A DNA stretch of 64,000 bases from Micromussa lordhowensis (lineage: Eukaryota; Cnidaria; Anthozoa; Scleractinia; Lobophylliidae). The translations under genes were made by a program, and so were the position numbers. Under the pieces are notes generated by a model. The model saw only the letters and a program-made list of their open reading frames with translations. It was not told where the DNA came from and did no database searches. This document shows positions 23,825 to 34,882 of this stretch, piece after piece (the first letter of the stretch is position 1; every line of letters starts with the position of its first letter). The stretch lies in assembly GCA_964020085.1 (NCBI GenBank), contig OZ026605.1, forward strand, positions 3,827,901 to 3,891,900, read 5' to 3'.

Positions 23825-24138
23825 GTGTTCCTTATAAATTATAAAGAAAGCAGATATGAGCAGAACTCTGTTCAGTTTTTTGTACGTTCAGTCGTAGATC
23901 CTAGGCTTTGTGGCCATTGCATTATAATTTTGTACAATCTAGACGGAGATTTAAAAGCAAACGGGCCCTGGAACCATTCAAGCTCTCTAACTACATGTAG
24001 GTGTTCCTTATAAATTATAAAGAAAGCAGATATGAGCAGAACTCTGTTCAGTTTTTTGTACGTTCAGTCGTAGATCCTAGGCTTTGTGGCCATTGCATTA
24101 TAATTTTGTACAATCTAGACGGAGATTTAAAAGCAAAC
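23792..24138. repeat. tandem duplication across the FAR stop codon
   Basis: Copy one (23792-23961, 170 bp) starts inside the last FAR exon at CGGGCCCTGGAACC and includes the stop and proximal 3' UTR. Copy two (23962-24138) is the same sequence with seven extra bases directly after AACTA, creating TACATGTAG. Only copy one is joined to the reading frame. Apart from the insertion the copies look identical, so the duplication is recent. Confidence 0.95.
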
Positions 24139-25227
24139 GTTTTGTAATTGTTATGTAAATTGTAACTACGTTTTCTAAATGGGACCAAAAAACTGTTCGC
24201 GCACGAGGATTAAAGTATAGCAATCTACACTCTAAAATTGACATTACTCATATTTAATACAAAGTTTCGTAATTATAACTAGTAAGTTTTGGATGATTGC
24301 CGCCCAGAAGCTGTGCTCCCTTAGAGTTGATCACTCGCAGCATTGCGTAAAATGCAAGAAAAATATTAACTTCAAAGCTTGCAAGGTCAGATTGACTAAC
24401 AGTGTATCAAAATCGAAGAACGCTCGCTGAACGCCAGTTTTTGCAACAAATTAAGTATCTAAGTTACGCGAATGAAGTTACTGATATATTTTCTAATTCC
24501 CCTCAGACGATTTGTAGAAAATAGTTCAGATTTGGTCCGTGAAAGGTATAAATTAAGAAGACAGCAAATGGCTTAGACTAAGCATAACTGGATACTGAAA
24601 TTGTAGCTCATTTAGGGGTTTGCACAGGCCAAGTTTGCCTGAAGCTTTGTAGCTTAATGATACCCTTGAAACCCTTGATCCGCATGTGAGCTAAACGCAC
24701 TTTCTGTTTCTAAAATAAGAAAATTTAGTCTAAATTTTGTTGTAACACAGAGTAAATGTTACGACGGTACGCATTGGCGCACCTGGGTTTGATCTTGCTT
24801 GATTTGATTAGTTAGATCGAGATCTTTTCCGAGCCCACGAGGAGTAAAGTTTCTTGAAACTGTTTTGACATGTGAACGTGTCTCAGAATGCGCCCAATGC
24901 GGCAAGTGAAAGTTGAAATCTTGCCATAACTAATAAGGATTAAATATCGAGCGTCACTTTCTAGTGTGGACGCGTTGTGCTATTATTACTATTGTAACTT
25001 AAGTCATCGTGGAAAATAATATAGCCAAGGCTAAAATTATGCTAAAATTTAGTTGGACACAACAGAGTATCAGAATAAAAGGTTAAGTATATTGTCAAAT
25101 ACGATGTTGATCAGACGTTAATAAATTGATGCAAAATTGATGAACCTGTGTTTTTTCATTTTTCAGCTCAAATAAATTCAATACAAACAACCTATATTTG
25201 CCAAGAGACTCTCGATTTCCCCTTACC
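24139..25227. other. non-coding stretch after FAR
   Basis: This is probably FAR 3' UTR and intergenic DNA. An ATTAAA-type poly(A) signal candidate occurs near 24,210, but I cannot confirm the transcript end. No gene is seen. Confidence 0.4.
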
Positions 25228-25600
25228 ATTGCCTGATTTCATAATATGAAGGACTAGGTACGAGTCTGTAAATTATGGGATTAGCAACTATTGATTCACA
25301 TATTCAAAACGAGCACACCGAGATTCACAATCCCCAAGTTTGGTGTTAATCGGGCTAGTTTTCACTGAGATAAAGGCATTTAATAACGTAAAAAATTTAC
25401 GAAGAAATGTATGGAAATGCGGAAAAATCGGGACATTTGTCCGGATTTGTCCTCTATCTCAGTGAAAACTAGCCCGATTAACACCAAACTTGGGGATTTT
25501 GTGAATCTCGGTGTGCTCTTTCTGACTATGCGAATCAATAGTTGCTAATCCCATAATTTACAGACTCGTACTTGGTCCTTCACGGTATGAATCAGGCAAT
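25228..25600. mobile_element. 373-bp palindromic MITE
   Basis: ATTGCCTGATTTCATA at the left and its near complement at the right (GAATCAGGCAAT) bound long inverted arms. The arms include GTAAATTATGGGATTAGC and CCCCAAGTTTGGTGTTAATC with their complements. The central 80 bp is AT-rich and unpaired. No clear target duplication was found. Confidence 0.8.
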
Positions 25601-26811
25601 AGCAGATAGGTGTAGAAAAGAAAAAAAATCGCGAGTTCTGGTGTTGACGGCATATGGGCTATATAGGGACGAGCCGCCGTTAGGGTAGGGTTTGGCATTG
25701 TGTTAACGTTGTGATCCTTAGAAAAGGTACCTAACTTGTAACGGCTAAAATTGCAGTGCTTTTAAATGCCCAGCTAAACAGAAAACAAATGATCTGTTAA
25801 AACTGAACTATTCGTGTACTTCAATGTTATAGAAACTAACTAATAGCCGACCCATTCACGCTAATCTTTTGTTGATTTTCACTTCAATAGGATGTCATTT
25901 TTTGGGTCTGAGCCTTAAATAGGGTGTCATTTTTGATGTCCTTCATCCTTGAAGAGGGTCAGGATTTAAGACCCTTCTCGGCACACACCTATCCGAAACT
26001 TACGGAAGTACCCCCACCCCCTGCAAAATCTGGTGTCGAGACACGCACGCAGAGCTCTGGTTGCAGACTTTTTGCCTGTGATTGGTTGATATCTCGCCAT
26101 AAACGCCTCGTTGATATTAAAACCACTAAACTCTCGTGATCTCTCTACGGCCGGCTCGAATCGGTCGCAATGCGCAGTTTTCCTTTTACTGTACCAATTT
26201 TAAGGCGATAGATACGAAACACTACCCTTCACCGTGGACTGTAAACAATAAACAAAGCATAGTATACAACTATTGAATAGTTTATTTAAATTAGCACACA
26301 AAGGACTGTTGGTCTGTGTAGTTACTATGACTAATTTAACGGTAACTTCACGTAAAAAATGATATAACGTCAACCAAAAATAAATACGTTGGACAAACAA
26401 ATAGCAAAAAATTGGGAGTGAATGTTAACTTGCAAAAGCCATTACGATCTGCATTTTGTTATGTACACTATAAATACATGAGCCTACTGGGAAATTATGA
26501 GAACCTTTGTCGTTTGTTTTTTACCTGTGATTATTTTCGTTGTTTATTTGTTAGTTTGTTTAATTTTGTTTGCTTATTTTTCGTTTGTAGGCTAGTTTTT
26601 ATGGCTTTGTCCAGGCCTCCGTTGACATCAGGCTTTATTTATGAACCAAAACAGCAAGCGCGAGCTCTCCTTCTCTGTATCTGTCTTCGTCTCCACTCTC
26701 CTTACCTTCCCTATGGAATTTTTTTAAAGTTTGCTGCGCTCGAACACTTATAGATAACGCTTCAAGCCTCGACTGATTACCATCTGCATCTATCGTTCTT
26801 TAAATTCTTTA
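25601..26811. other. intergenic, no gene seen
   Basis: Short frames are present, but none has domains or splice logic. No palindromes stand out. Confidence 0.4.
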
Positions 26812-27047
26812 GGGTCCGTCCACACTAAACCGGAGAAATTGAAAAAGCAGCTTATTTCTACGGTTACAGGCCTACCGTCCACACTAATCCACCTCGAAAA
26901 CGCTCTTCAAACCGAAGGAATTTGTAAACGGTGCTTTTCGAAAATTAAGGATGAAATCACGATAATCATGTGATTTCCCTGCCCGAGTTTTCCTCAAAAA
27001 CAAATCTAAAATGACCGGTTATGTCTCCGGAGTAGTGTGGGCAGGGT
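26812..27047. mobile_element. candidate MITE with CCACACTA ends
   Basis: GTCCACACTAAACCGGAGA at the left corresponds imperfectly to the complement of CTCCGGAGTAGTGTGGGC at the right. A related sequence (GCAGCTTTATTTCTACGGTTA, AATCATGTGTTTCCCT) lies at about 55,140-55,262, where the THAP-bearing transposon interrupts it. Confidence 0.5.
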
Positions 27048-27067
27048 TTTAATTAATTGCAATATTC

Positions 27068-30000
27068 CTAAATAAAGCCAACTCCAGGTGAATAGCTCAC
27101 GTCTTCTTTTTCCCCGTCTTCATCTGAAGCATCACTTTTGTTCCCGTCTAGCGACTGATTGTCTGGCTGTGATTTCTCACCTTCCATTTCAAGGTAAGCT
27201 GTGTTACTGGTGCCTGCACTGAACTCTTCATTATCCGGACTAAATGTCTGTATAAAGAAAAAATAATAAGGAAGCAATGACTAACAGCTTAGTGCATGGA
27301 AATACGCGTCGTAGGAAACTGCGTTTTTTTATCTGAAATATCAGTCATCTCACAGCCTAACCCTAACGAGTTCAAGCAGCGTGATCATCAGGCAGTCATG
27401 ATGATGATGACGGCACAAAATGTAAAACTGTGCAAACCCTTCTAGCATTGAAGGTCGCTTAAGCCGCCAAAGTGGGGGGCGCGGTGCCCTCATGGTTAGT
27501 GCGCTCGACTCCGGAGCGAGCGCTCCGGGTTCGAGCCCTGGCCGGGGACATTGTGTTGTGTTCTTGGGCAAGACACTTCACTCTCACAGTGCCTCTCTCC
27601 ACCCAGGTGTATAAATGGGTACCGGCGAATTTGATGCTGGGGGTAACCCTGCGATGGACTAGCATCCCATCCAGGGGGGAGTAGGAATACTCCTAGTCGC
27701 TTCATGCTACTGAAACCGGGATAAGCTCCGGCCTGATGAGCCACTAGGCTCGTATGCAGACTTTACCTTTACCTTAAGCCGCCAAAGGCGAAACGTAAAT
27801 GAAAAAATGCCTTCTCTTAGGTCCACTATTTGACCCGCGCATTACTTGTACTAGAGGTAAAAGGTAAAGTCTGCATACGAACCAAGTGGCTCATTAGGCC
27901 GGAGCTTATCCCGGTTTCAGAAGCATGAAGCGAGTAGGAATATTTCTACTCCTCCTGGACGGGATGCTAGTCCATCGCAGGATTACCACCAGCATTAAAT
28001 TCGCCGGTACCCATTTATACACATGGGTGGAGAGAGGCATTGTGAGAGTGAAGTGTCACTTATAATAGAACCTACCGTTAATTCGTGGCTATTTTTGCTG
28101 CCCGCGTTCTCTCCAAGGCCAGATAACTGGTACATTTCTTTCCTGCTCGAGGACACGCTGTACATACGGGGCTGCACAGATCTAGAGTAATCATTGTCAG
28201 CATGAAGCATGGAAAGGCTTCTCGTGTGATTTCTTCTTAATCTTCTGTTTTGGTGCTTTGGGGTAAAAGCAGATAACGAATGAAATAAGTATTGCTGGTA
28301 ATCAAGTGTAACGAGAAAAAATAAAGAAACAAAGATGATAACGGGAAATCTACAAAGTTTCTGATTTGAGACATCAGTGTTGGGTGTTGCTGGCTCAAGT
28401 TTGAAAATGGTCAAAATTGAGCCAAAAACATGTCGCAACACGGCGCAATAGTGTGTAGTAGGGCGATCGTTTGACCGGGGCTTTGCTCGCGCGTGAAAAA
28501 CCTTGTCAGCCAAGCAACAACCAATAAAAAACACCACACGGACCTCTTCAATATGGCATGTTTCGGGTTGAATAATTAAGAAAAAGAGAAATCGAAAGCG
28601 CGTGTAGAAACGTTTGTAGACTCCACCTCAAACTAGCCAATAGCATGAGGAAGTAATAAATCAAACGCAGGCGAGACCAGTGTCACATATGACCTTAGGC
28701 GCGGCTAGAAGAGGCCGTAGGCTGGGAGTCGTTGTCAGGCAAAGGGCAGAGTTTTTCGATAGGGACCGACCAAGGCCAGAAAAAACGTTTTTATTTCTTT
28801 GTTGTTGTTGTTGTTGTTGTTGCTGTTTTCACGTTTACATAGCACACTTATAAAATAATTGAGCCACTACGCTCGCTCTCAGTGGTCGATAGGTGTGTTT
28901 AGATGAGAGTATGTAAACACGGTTGTGACGTTTTAGATCCGCGCGTATTTTTGAGAATTATTTCATAAAAGCAATAGAGAACTTTTTCCGTGTTTATATA
29001 GCCTCATCTAAACACTCGGAGGGTTGGGAGAATTGTCGAAAGTTATGCAAACCCTCGACAACGTGTCGGGTTTGCATAACTGTCTCGAATTCTCCCAACC
29101 ATCCTCGTGTTTAGATGAGGCTATGTAAACACGGAAAAAGTGCTCCATTGCTTAAATAGTATAGGGTGATCCTAAACCTTACGTTTCTATCAAGGGGATG
29201 TGAGCGGCCCGTAACTCGTAGTCTGTATCATTAAAAAAACTGCTCCATGTAATAAGCCAATCAAATTTTACATGTAGGATTTAATGATGATTCCGGACCG
29301 CTAAGATGCTTGAGAAAAAAATAACGACTTAAATTGGTTTTTTTAATGGTATGGTGACCAAAGCTTTAGACTTAAGACTTACCACGACGATCAGTAATGC
29401 GATCCCTAAAATTACAATCACAAGTCCGGTTGCAATAAGGACAATAATCCACTTCTCTAACCCTGGCTCGGGCTTCTCTGTCGTGCTCGTAGTTGGCTTG
29501 GGACCTGCGACCTGTTCCACACTAACTCCAGTGATGGTGAACTTTAGACTTCCATCTCCCTTCTCTATTACATTTTTCAGTGAGTCTTCGTCAACACTCG
29601 TTGTAGCCTTTAGGTAAACTGTAAAATCGAATTTGATGCTTCCCTCCCGAAAGTTATTCACTTCTACTCCAAGGAAATCTTTTTTATATGATTTCTCCAG
29701 GACTGCAGAAAAATGGTTTTCCAGATCGCGAGAGAGTTCTTTGTGCTTACTACTACTGCTGTCAGCAAAGTCACTTTCCCACTCTTTATCTATTGATCCG
29801 CTTCCTTTGTATTCCTTAGAGCCTTCTGTTATAGGACGTAAAAGAAAAACATCTGTCATCAATAAACGATACATGTTTTGATAAAAATACAGTAACCGTT
29901 TTTTTTTATTGTTCCTTCAGTGGGATGTAATTCCACAAATCTGGATCTGATTCTTATTGAGTATAAATGTTATACATTTTAGATGTGGATGTTATATACT

Positions 30001-33000
30001 TCGATAAGATCTAACTCCGTGAATCACATAGCACCATTTTCTAGAGTATGCTATTTATGTTCATTTAATTATCATTACCTGTTGAGGGTGTTGTGGATTG
30101 CTTTGTTGTTGATGACTCAGAAGTCGTAGTTGAGGATGGCAACAAACGTTTTGGTGATGAAGATGAAAATAGAGATGGAGATAAAGATGGAGATGGTAAC
30201 GGCGGTGGTGTTAGAGTTGGAGCTGCAGATGGTGATGCTGATGGTGATGAAGATGGAAACGATAATGGTGACGATGTTGGCGATGCCGGTGGTGATGGTG
30301 ATAGAGATGGAGATGGTAATGCTACTGTTGATTGAGGAATTGCTGCCAACGATAACGATGGTGATAGAGAAGGAGGCGGAGATGATGCTGACTGCAAAGG
30401 AACTGCTGACGGTGATGGGGGTGGAAGTGGAGATGGTGATGTCGATTTTGGTTGAGAAGGAGCTGTTGACGTTGACGGTGATGGAGGAGGAAGTGGAGAT
30501 GGTGATGTTGATTTTGGTTGAGAAGCAGCTGTTGGCGTTGGCGGTGATGGGGGTGGAAGTGGAGATGGTGATGTTGATTTTGGTTGAGAAGGAGCTGTTG
30601 GTGTTGGCGGTGATGGAGGTGGAAGTGGAGATTGTAATGTTGATTTTGGTTGAGAAGCAGCTGTTGGCGTTGACGGTGATGGAGGTGGAAGTGCAGATGG
30701 TGATGTTGATTTTGGTTGAGAAGCAGCTGTTGGCGTTGGCGATGATGGAGGTGGAAGTGGAGATGGTGATGTCGATTTTGGTTGAGAAGCAGCTGTTGGC
30801 GTTGGCGATGATGGAGGTGGAAGTGGAGATGGTGATGTTGATTTTGGTTGAGAAGCAGCTGTTGGCGTTGGCGATGATGGAGGTGGAAGTGGAGATGGTG
30901 ATGTTGATTTTGGTTGAGAAGCAGCTGTTGGCGTTGGCGATGATGGAGGTGGAAGTGGAGATGGTGATGTTGATTTTGGTTGAGAAGCAGCTGTTGGCGT
31001 TGGCGATGATGGAGGTGGAAGTGGAGATGGTGATGTTGATTTTGGTTGAGAAGCAGCTGTTGGCGTTGGCGATGATGGAGGTGGAAGTGGAGATGGTGAT
31101 GTTGATTTTGGTTGAGAAGCAGCTGTTGGCGTTGGCGATGATGGAGATGGAAGTGGAGATGGTGATGTTGATTTTGGTTGAGAAGCAGCTGTTGGCGCTG
31201 GCGGTGATGGAGATGGAAGTGGAGGTGGTGGTGCCGCGGATGCTAACACTGATGATGATCCAGATGGAGTCCGAGAAGGTGCTGATGGAAAAGTAAATAC
31301 ATAAATAACTTTATTTTAAATGTCAAATGTGTTTAGCACTGTTTACTAACAGGAGGTACTGTTAGTAAACTGTTAGTTTGTGTTTTTAACATTATAATCA
31401 ATAGTTCCTTAGAGTATTTTAGTCTAGTTTTAAACACGAGTCCTAGAAAGACCATGTAAAATGATCACGATTGCGTGTATAAATGATACGATTGCGTGTG
31501 TAAATAAAAAAATAAAAATAAACAAATAAAGATTGATGATTGATGATGATGATGATTGTAAATTAATAAGCAAATATTGGAAATAGAACAGAAATTATTT
31601 AGAATCCCAACTGGGGAGGGGGGGGGGGGGAAATGCCGAGGAGTTGAACTCGAGGATACGGACAAGAAATCCAGATAGCGGTAAGGTACAGAATTTGAAC
31701 CAGGGACCTCCAAATTTCAAATCTAATACGCCCTAAACCACTCGGCCACGCCGCCTCATCGATGTCATCGACCTCATTGGTTGGTGTGTTTTAGTTCCTT
31801 AGTTCAATATAACAGATCGCGCGACGGGCAGATATTTAATTTTCTACAAAAATGTCTGTCGTCGCCAGTCACAAAACGTGTGTAAAATTTGAATACTTAA
31901 AATAAAAATTTGTGACAATGGACGTTATTTTTAAAATGGAATAACTTTTAATTTCAATTGTCTTGAGCCTGTGTTTATTAATTTTTGGGTTTCTCAATGC
32001 TCGGTTCAATGGTCAATTGGCTTGTAATATCAGTTCGGCTGTTGGTCAAGGTATAGGATCATACACGGCGGTAGAAAACCAAAAATCACAAAGTGATCTA
32101 ATACAAAAATATAAGAGTCTGTCTAATACAATAGAGTACATCTCGTGGCTATACTCCCACACTTTCAGTCTGCGACAGCCAGCGGCTGGTTAATTAAAAC
32201 ACAGTGTAAAGGTAATTAATTAATTCACGGTTAGGTGGTTTTCAGCCAAAATAAACACTCGAGAAACCAGTCACTGCTAGACATAAAAGGAAACAGAGCA
32301 CCGTGAAGTGCATACATTTTGATCATCGTTACCAAGAAGCTTAAAAGCAACAAAAACGGTGAAGTCGAATTAAAAAGAAAATTATATTTTTCGTATGAGT
32401 CTCGCGATTCAGTTTGTGTATCACTGAGTCCTCGTGTATCGGTAACCTTTCGCAGAATTTGGTCGTTTTTTTGTGCTGAAATTTTGCCGGAGAGCAGCAA
32501 GAAATGTTTCAACTCATTTTATTGAGTGTTCTTTAAATCTTTTGTTTTAGCGACGTTGACGTTGCCACTCTTGTGCTGTTGGAGTGAATGACAAAGTTGA
32601 CGCATTCTTCTTTGCTGAAACGGTAATTCTACTTCCTTATTGGCAAGGTGATAGTCTAATGATTAGAGCTAATTATGTAATTCGGCTTTGGTGACGCACT
32701 CGAAAATGAAGGAAGTAGTATCTGTATCAATTTATTTATGTATATATTTGGCGACTATAGTAAAGCTGCCTTGTATTTGTAATATCATGTCTGTAGCTTA
32801 GTGCAATTAGTCTGAGCCACCCTTCATTCTTGGTATTGTCTAATCGATCAACAGTAACTTCACTTAGCTATCAATATTTAATGTTAAATAGTTCGGAAGA
32901 ATTGAATATGTTTTGACCCTTGATGCTCGGTTTCATGCACCATAGAGGCCAGCTATTGCTCTGTTGTGTTTATTGATAACAATCCAGTTATAGTTTGGGA

Positions 33001-33331
33001 TTTCGTGCAAGCTTTTGCTGAAACCTTAATGGAACATCTGAACATCTGATCAGCAAATTAATTAAAAGACGATAGCACTCGTTACTAGCTAAGATAGCCA
33101 AAAAAAGGGAAGACAAAGCACTGCGATTACAGGAACGAATCGAAACTAGCTTAAACTGTGTAAAATAGAGCATAGGCATACTTCGTGCCCACAAGAAACT
33201 TCCTGCGGAATTAAACGTTCACTTTGTTTACCTTGTGGTGTATTTGAAGACTGAGAAGCTCCGAGGACAACCAATAAAGAGGTGTCCCCAAACATCACTA
33301 AAAGAATGCAGCAAAACTTGATCGGATCCAT
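27068..33331 (-). CDS. transmembrane mucin-like protein with SEA domain, 5 exons
   Basis: Exons in transcript order: 33232-33331, 30079-31281, 29383-29825, 28076-28255, 27068-27247. Phases are 1, 1, 0 and 0, giving 701 aa. Residues 1-27 are a signal peptide (MDPIKFCCILLVMFGDTSLL). Residues 34-435 are Pro/Ser/Thr/Ala-rich, with twelve 22-residue repeats containing AASQPKSTSPSPL, a likely O-glycosylated stalk. The SEA domain covers about 450-540, with REGSIKF at 494-500; Gly496-Ser497 is where SEA domains self-cleave. A membrane span at about 560-582 leads into basic HQNRRLRRNHTR and a 119-residue cytoplasmic tail ending in an acidic stretch. SEA mucins form the cell-surface glycocalyx. The gene starts head to head with the ROCO-Death gene. 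Extra small exons in the 1.95-kb first intron cannot be excluded. Confidence 0.85.
27473..27772 (+). mobile_element. tRNA-derived SINE, full length (family 1)
   Basis: The head is tRNA-like with an A box (TGGTTAGTGCG, 27493-27503) and a B box (GGGTTCGAGCCC near 27,528). The body contains TGGGCAAGACACTTCACTCT and CCATCCAGGGGGGAGTAG, and the tail is (TTTACC)n. A 15-bp duplication, CTTAAGCCGCCAAAG, flanks it at 27458-27472 and 27773-27787, the signature of target-primed retroposition. It lies in the last intron of the mucin gene, antisense to that gene. Other copies are at 27855, 37193 and 50454. Confidence 0.9.
27855..28058 (-). mobile_element. head-truncated SINE, family 1, inverted
   Basis: This is the reverse complement of the family 1 body and tail. 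It runs from AGGTAAAGTCTGCATACGA to the region matching AGACACTTCACTCTCACA and lacks the tRNA head. It lies in the same mucin intron as the full-length copy at 27473 and in the opposite orientation, ending about 18 bp from the exon at 28076. Confidence 0.85.
28799..28824. repeat. (GTT)n microsatellite
   Basis: About eight consecutive GTT units lie in the mucin intron between the SEA exon and the first cytoplasmic exon. Confidence 0.9.
28885..29150. mobile_element. foldback repeat following the SEA exon of the mucin gene
   Basis: It starts GGTCGATAGGTGTGTTTAGA and contains ATGTAAACACGG, CCTCATCTAAACAC and complements of both (GTGTTTAGATGAGG, CTATGTAAACACGG). The same family, with the same left end, occurs at 59846-60095, also just downstream of an SEA-transmembrane exon. 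Confidence 0.8.
30430..31222. repeat. 66-bp coding minisatellite, about 12 units
   Basis: The 66-bp unit encodes the 22-residue Pro/Ser/Thr repeat on the minus strand. On the plus strand each unit shows GATTTTGGTTGAGAAGCAGC and GGTGGAAGTGGAGATGGTG. The central units are nearly identical and the outer ones diverge, as expected from unequal exchange. The array probably varies in length between alleles. Confidence 0.95.
31490..31757 (-). mobile_element. tRNA-derived SINE with Leu/Ser-like head (family 2)
   Basis: On the minus strand the head reads GGCGGCGTGGCCGAGTGG (A box TGGCCGAGTGG), followed by GGTTCAAATTC as B box. The body and an AT-rich tail with TTTATTT units follow. A poly-C run (poly-G on the plus strand near 31,618-31,630) lies inside. 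It sits in the first intron of the mucin gene in the same orientation as that gene. Confidence 0.75.
31800..33231. other. mucin intron 1, remainder without recognisable elements
   Basis: No exon, RNA gene or clear repeat was found in either strand. Confidence 0.4.
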
Positions 33332-34882
33332 TTTAGGTATTCTGTTGCCGAGAAGGCTTCACGTCCGTTGTCGCAATGCAGTTCCCAGCAACCCTCCAGG
33401 CTGAGACAGGAAGCTTTGCAGGCTTTTAAGCGACGAACAAATTCCTTAAGCTGATACTGAAGTGGTCTCAAACTTTTCCAGCCGATAAAAAGCAAATAAC
33501 ATGTAATTGTTGCACGCGATTTTGACCGTCGATTCCTTCTCTTGCCACTTCAGGAGGCCTGGAAGAAAATCAGACAGAAAATTGAAACCAGAAACAGAAA
33601 AAAATCATGTAAATGAATCTTGTGTTTCGTGTACGAGTGCACTGATTGGTGCGGCTGATGACTTTACCAAGGGCTGCTTTGTTTTGTTGAATACTTTTAC
33701 GCATGATGGCGTCTGCAATCGGCGACTACACTCAGCGTAGTCCATAGCACCAGGTCAACAATAAAATTAATGTTGTCTGAGCGAGGAAAAGGCTACTTTT
33801 AGAACACTGTATCACGTACAATCAGTGATCCGTTACGAGAAAGAAAACCGTGTCGATGTATTAAACGTCGGATCAAACTCTTTTTGATCAGAGCCGTTCA
33901 AGCGTGATTCGCGTGAGTGATAGCTATTTTACTGATAAGCTCAACGGTAATAAGAGTGTATTTAATTTGACGTGCCAAATTACCATCAGTTTCGATTGAT
34001 ATCAGTAAACTAGGCATTTCTTCGCTTGATTTCTACGGTGGATTTATCGATTATTTTATTTTTCGCGATACTAGAAGAAAAGGGAAATATTGGGTGCTTA
34101 CCATTTGTCAGAACAAACCGGTTGGGTTGACCGTTGAATAAAGGAAACGTTTTTCCAAATTCAGCAAACCAACCGAACGAGTTGGCGCTTACCACCCCGT
34201 TATTGTTTCGGGTTGATTGTAAACCGGGGAATTCAGAAAATGGTAAAGAAACAGTTTCCGCCGTTCCGTTCCAAACGGAAAAAGAGGACTATCTCTGGAG
34301 GTAGTCTACAATTTCCGCAACGGATTTTCCGGAAAATTACTGTTCCATCTGAGTTTCCACCGAAATTTCCGGGTTCTTTTGCTAAATTGGTAAGCACCCA
34401 TTAGAGACACATTTCAGTCGAGAAGCGTGAGCGTCCACGTCATCGAAGTCAGAAAGATCGAAATCTACGAATTCATAACAGGTAAGTAGAAACTTTATGA
34501 CTTGGGTCGTGGCGTTTTCTCCTTTATTTGTCTCCATTTTCATTTAATCTGCGAAGCACCGACAACGAGAAGAAAGAACTGAGAAAACCACCAGGCCGTA
34601 CTGATAAGGGTTAAAGGAAAATTCCTCGATTATTGAAGCGAGGAGTGACCTGGGATTGGAACTGCTCGTTCCATTCTTTACTACGAGTTCAGAAACGCGA
34701 GGGAATGAGGACAACAGTTACTTCCGCCAAATTTCCGCGAAATGTTCTTTCTAATGTTTTGCCTGATTCTTGGAAACAGTGTTGAAAACAGTGGCTTTCA
34801 CCGCCGCCGAACCGTGTGGTCTGGTGTTTAATTGATAATTACTTACACGTTCTCTTTTTGTCTTTGTTTTATATGGAAGAAA
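33332..34882. promoter_or_regulatory. divergent intergenic region between the mucin and ROCO genes
   Basis: The two genes start in opposite directions from the ends of this 1.55-kb segment, so it should contain both promoters. The middle is occupied by a MITE (34091-34400). No TATA box or specific factor site could be assigned. An upstream 5' UTR exon of the ROCO gene is possible. Confidence 0.4.
34091..34400. mobile_element. 310-bp MITE with TGGGTGCTTACCA ends
   Basis: TGGGTGCTTACCATTTG at the left matches the complement of AAATTGGTAAGCACCCA at the right. The inside is rich in TTTCCG and CGGAAA motifs. Related TTTCCGTTTGGG sequence occurs near 47,440-47,500. Target duplication is unclear. 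Confidence 0.75.

Noticed and set aside
27493..27540. Functional tRNA at the SINE head
   Set aside because: A and B boxes are present, but they belong to a 300-bp retroposon with a 15-bp target duplication and three further copies in the window.
28245..28255. Alternative acceptor AAAACAG for the first cytoplasmic exon of the mucin gene
   Set aside because: It would start the exon in the wrong frame after the SEA exon. The acceptor CCCCAAAG at 28256 is phase 0 and restores the basic stop-transfer segment.
30130..31296. A 388-codon open frame on the plus strand across the mucin repeats
   Set aside because: It exists because the 66-bp unit is a multiple of three and lacks stops on the opposite strand. 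The minus-strand frame has matching splice sites, a signal peptide exon and a downstream SEA domain, so the plus frame is a shadow.
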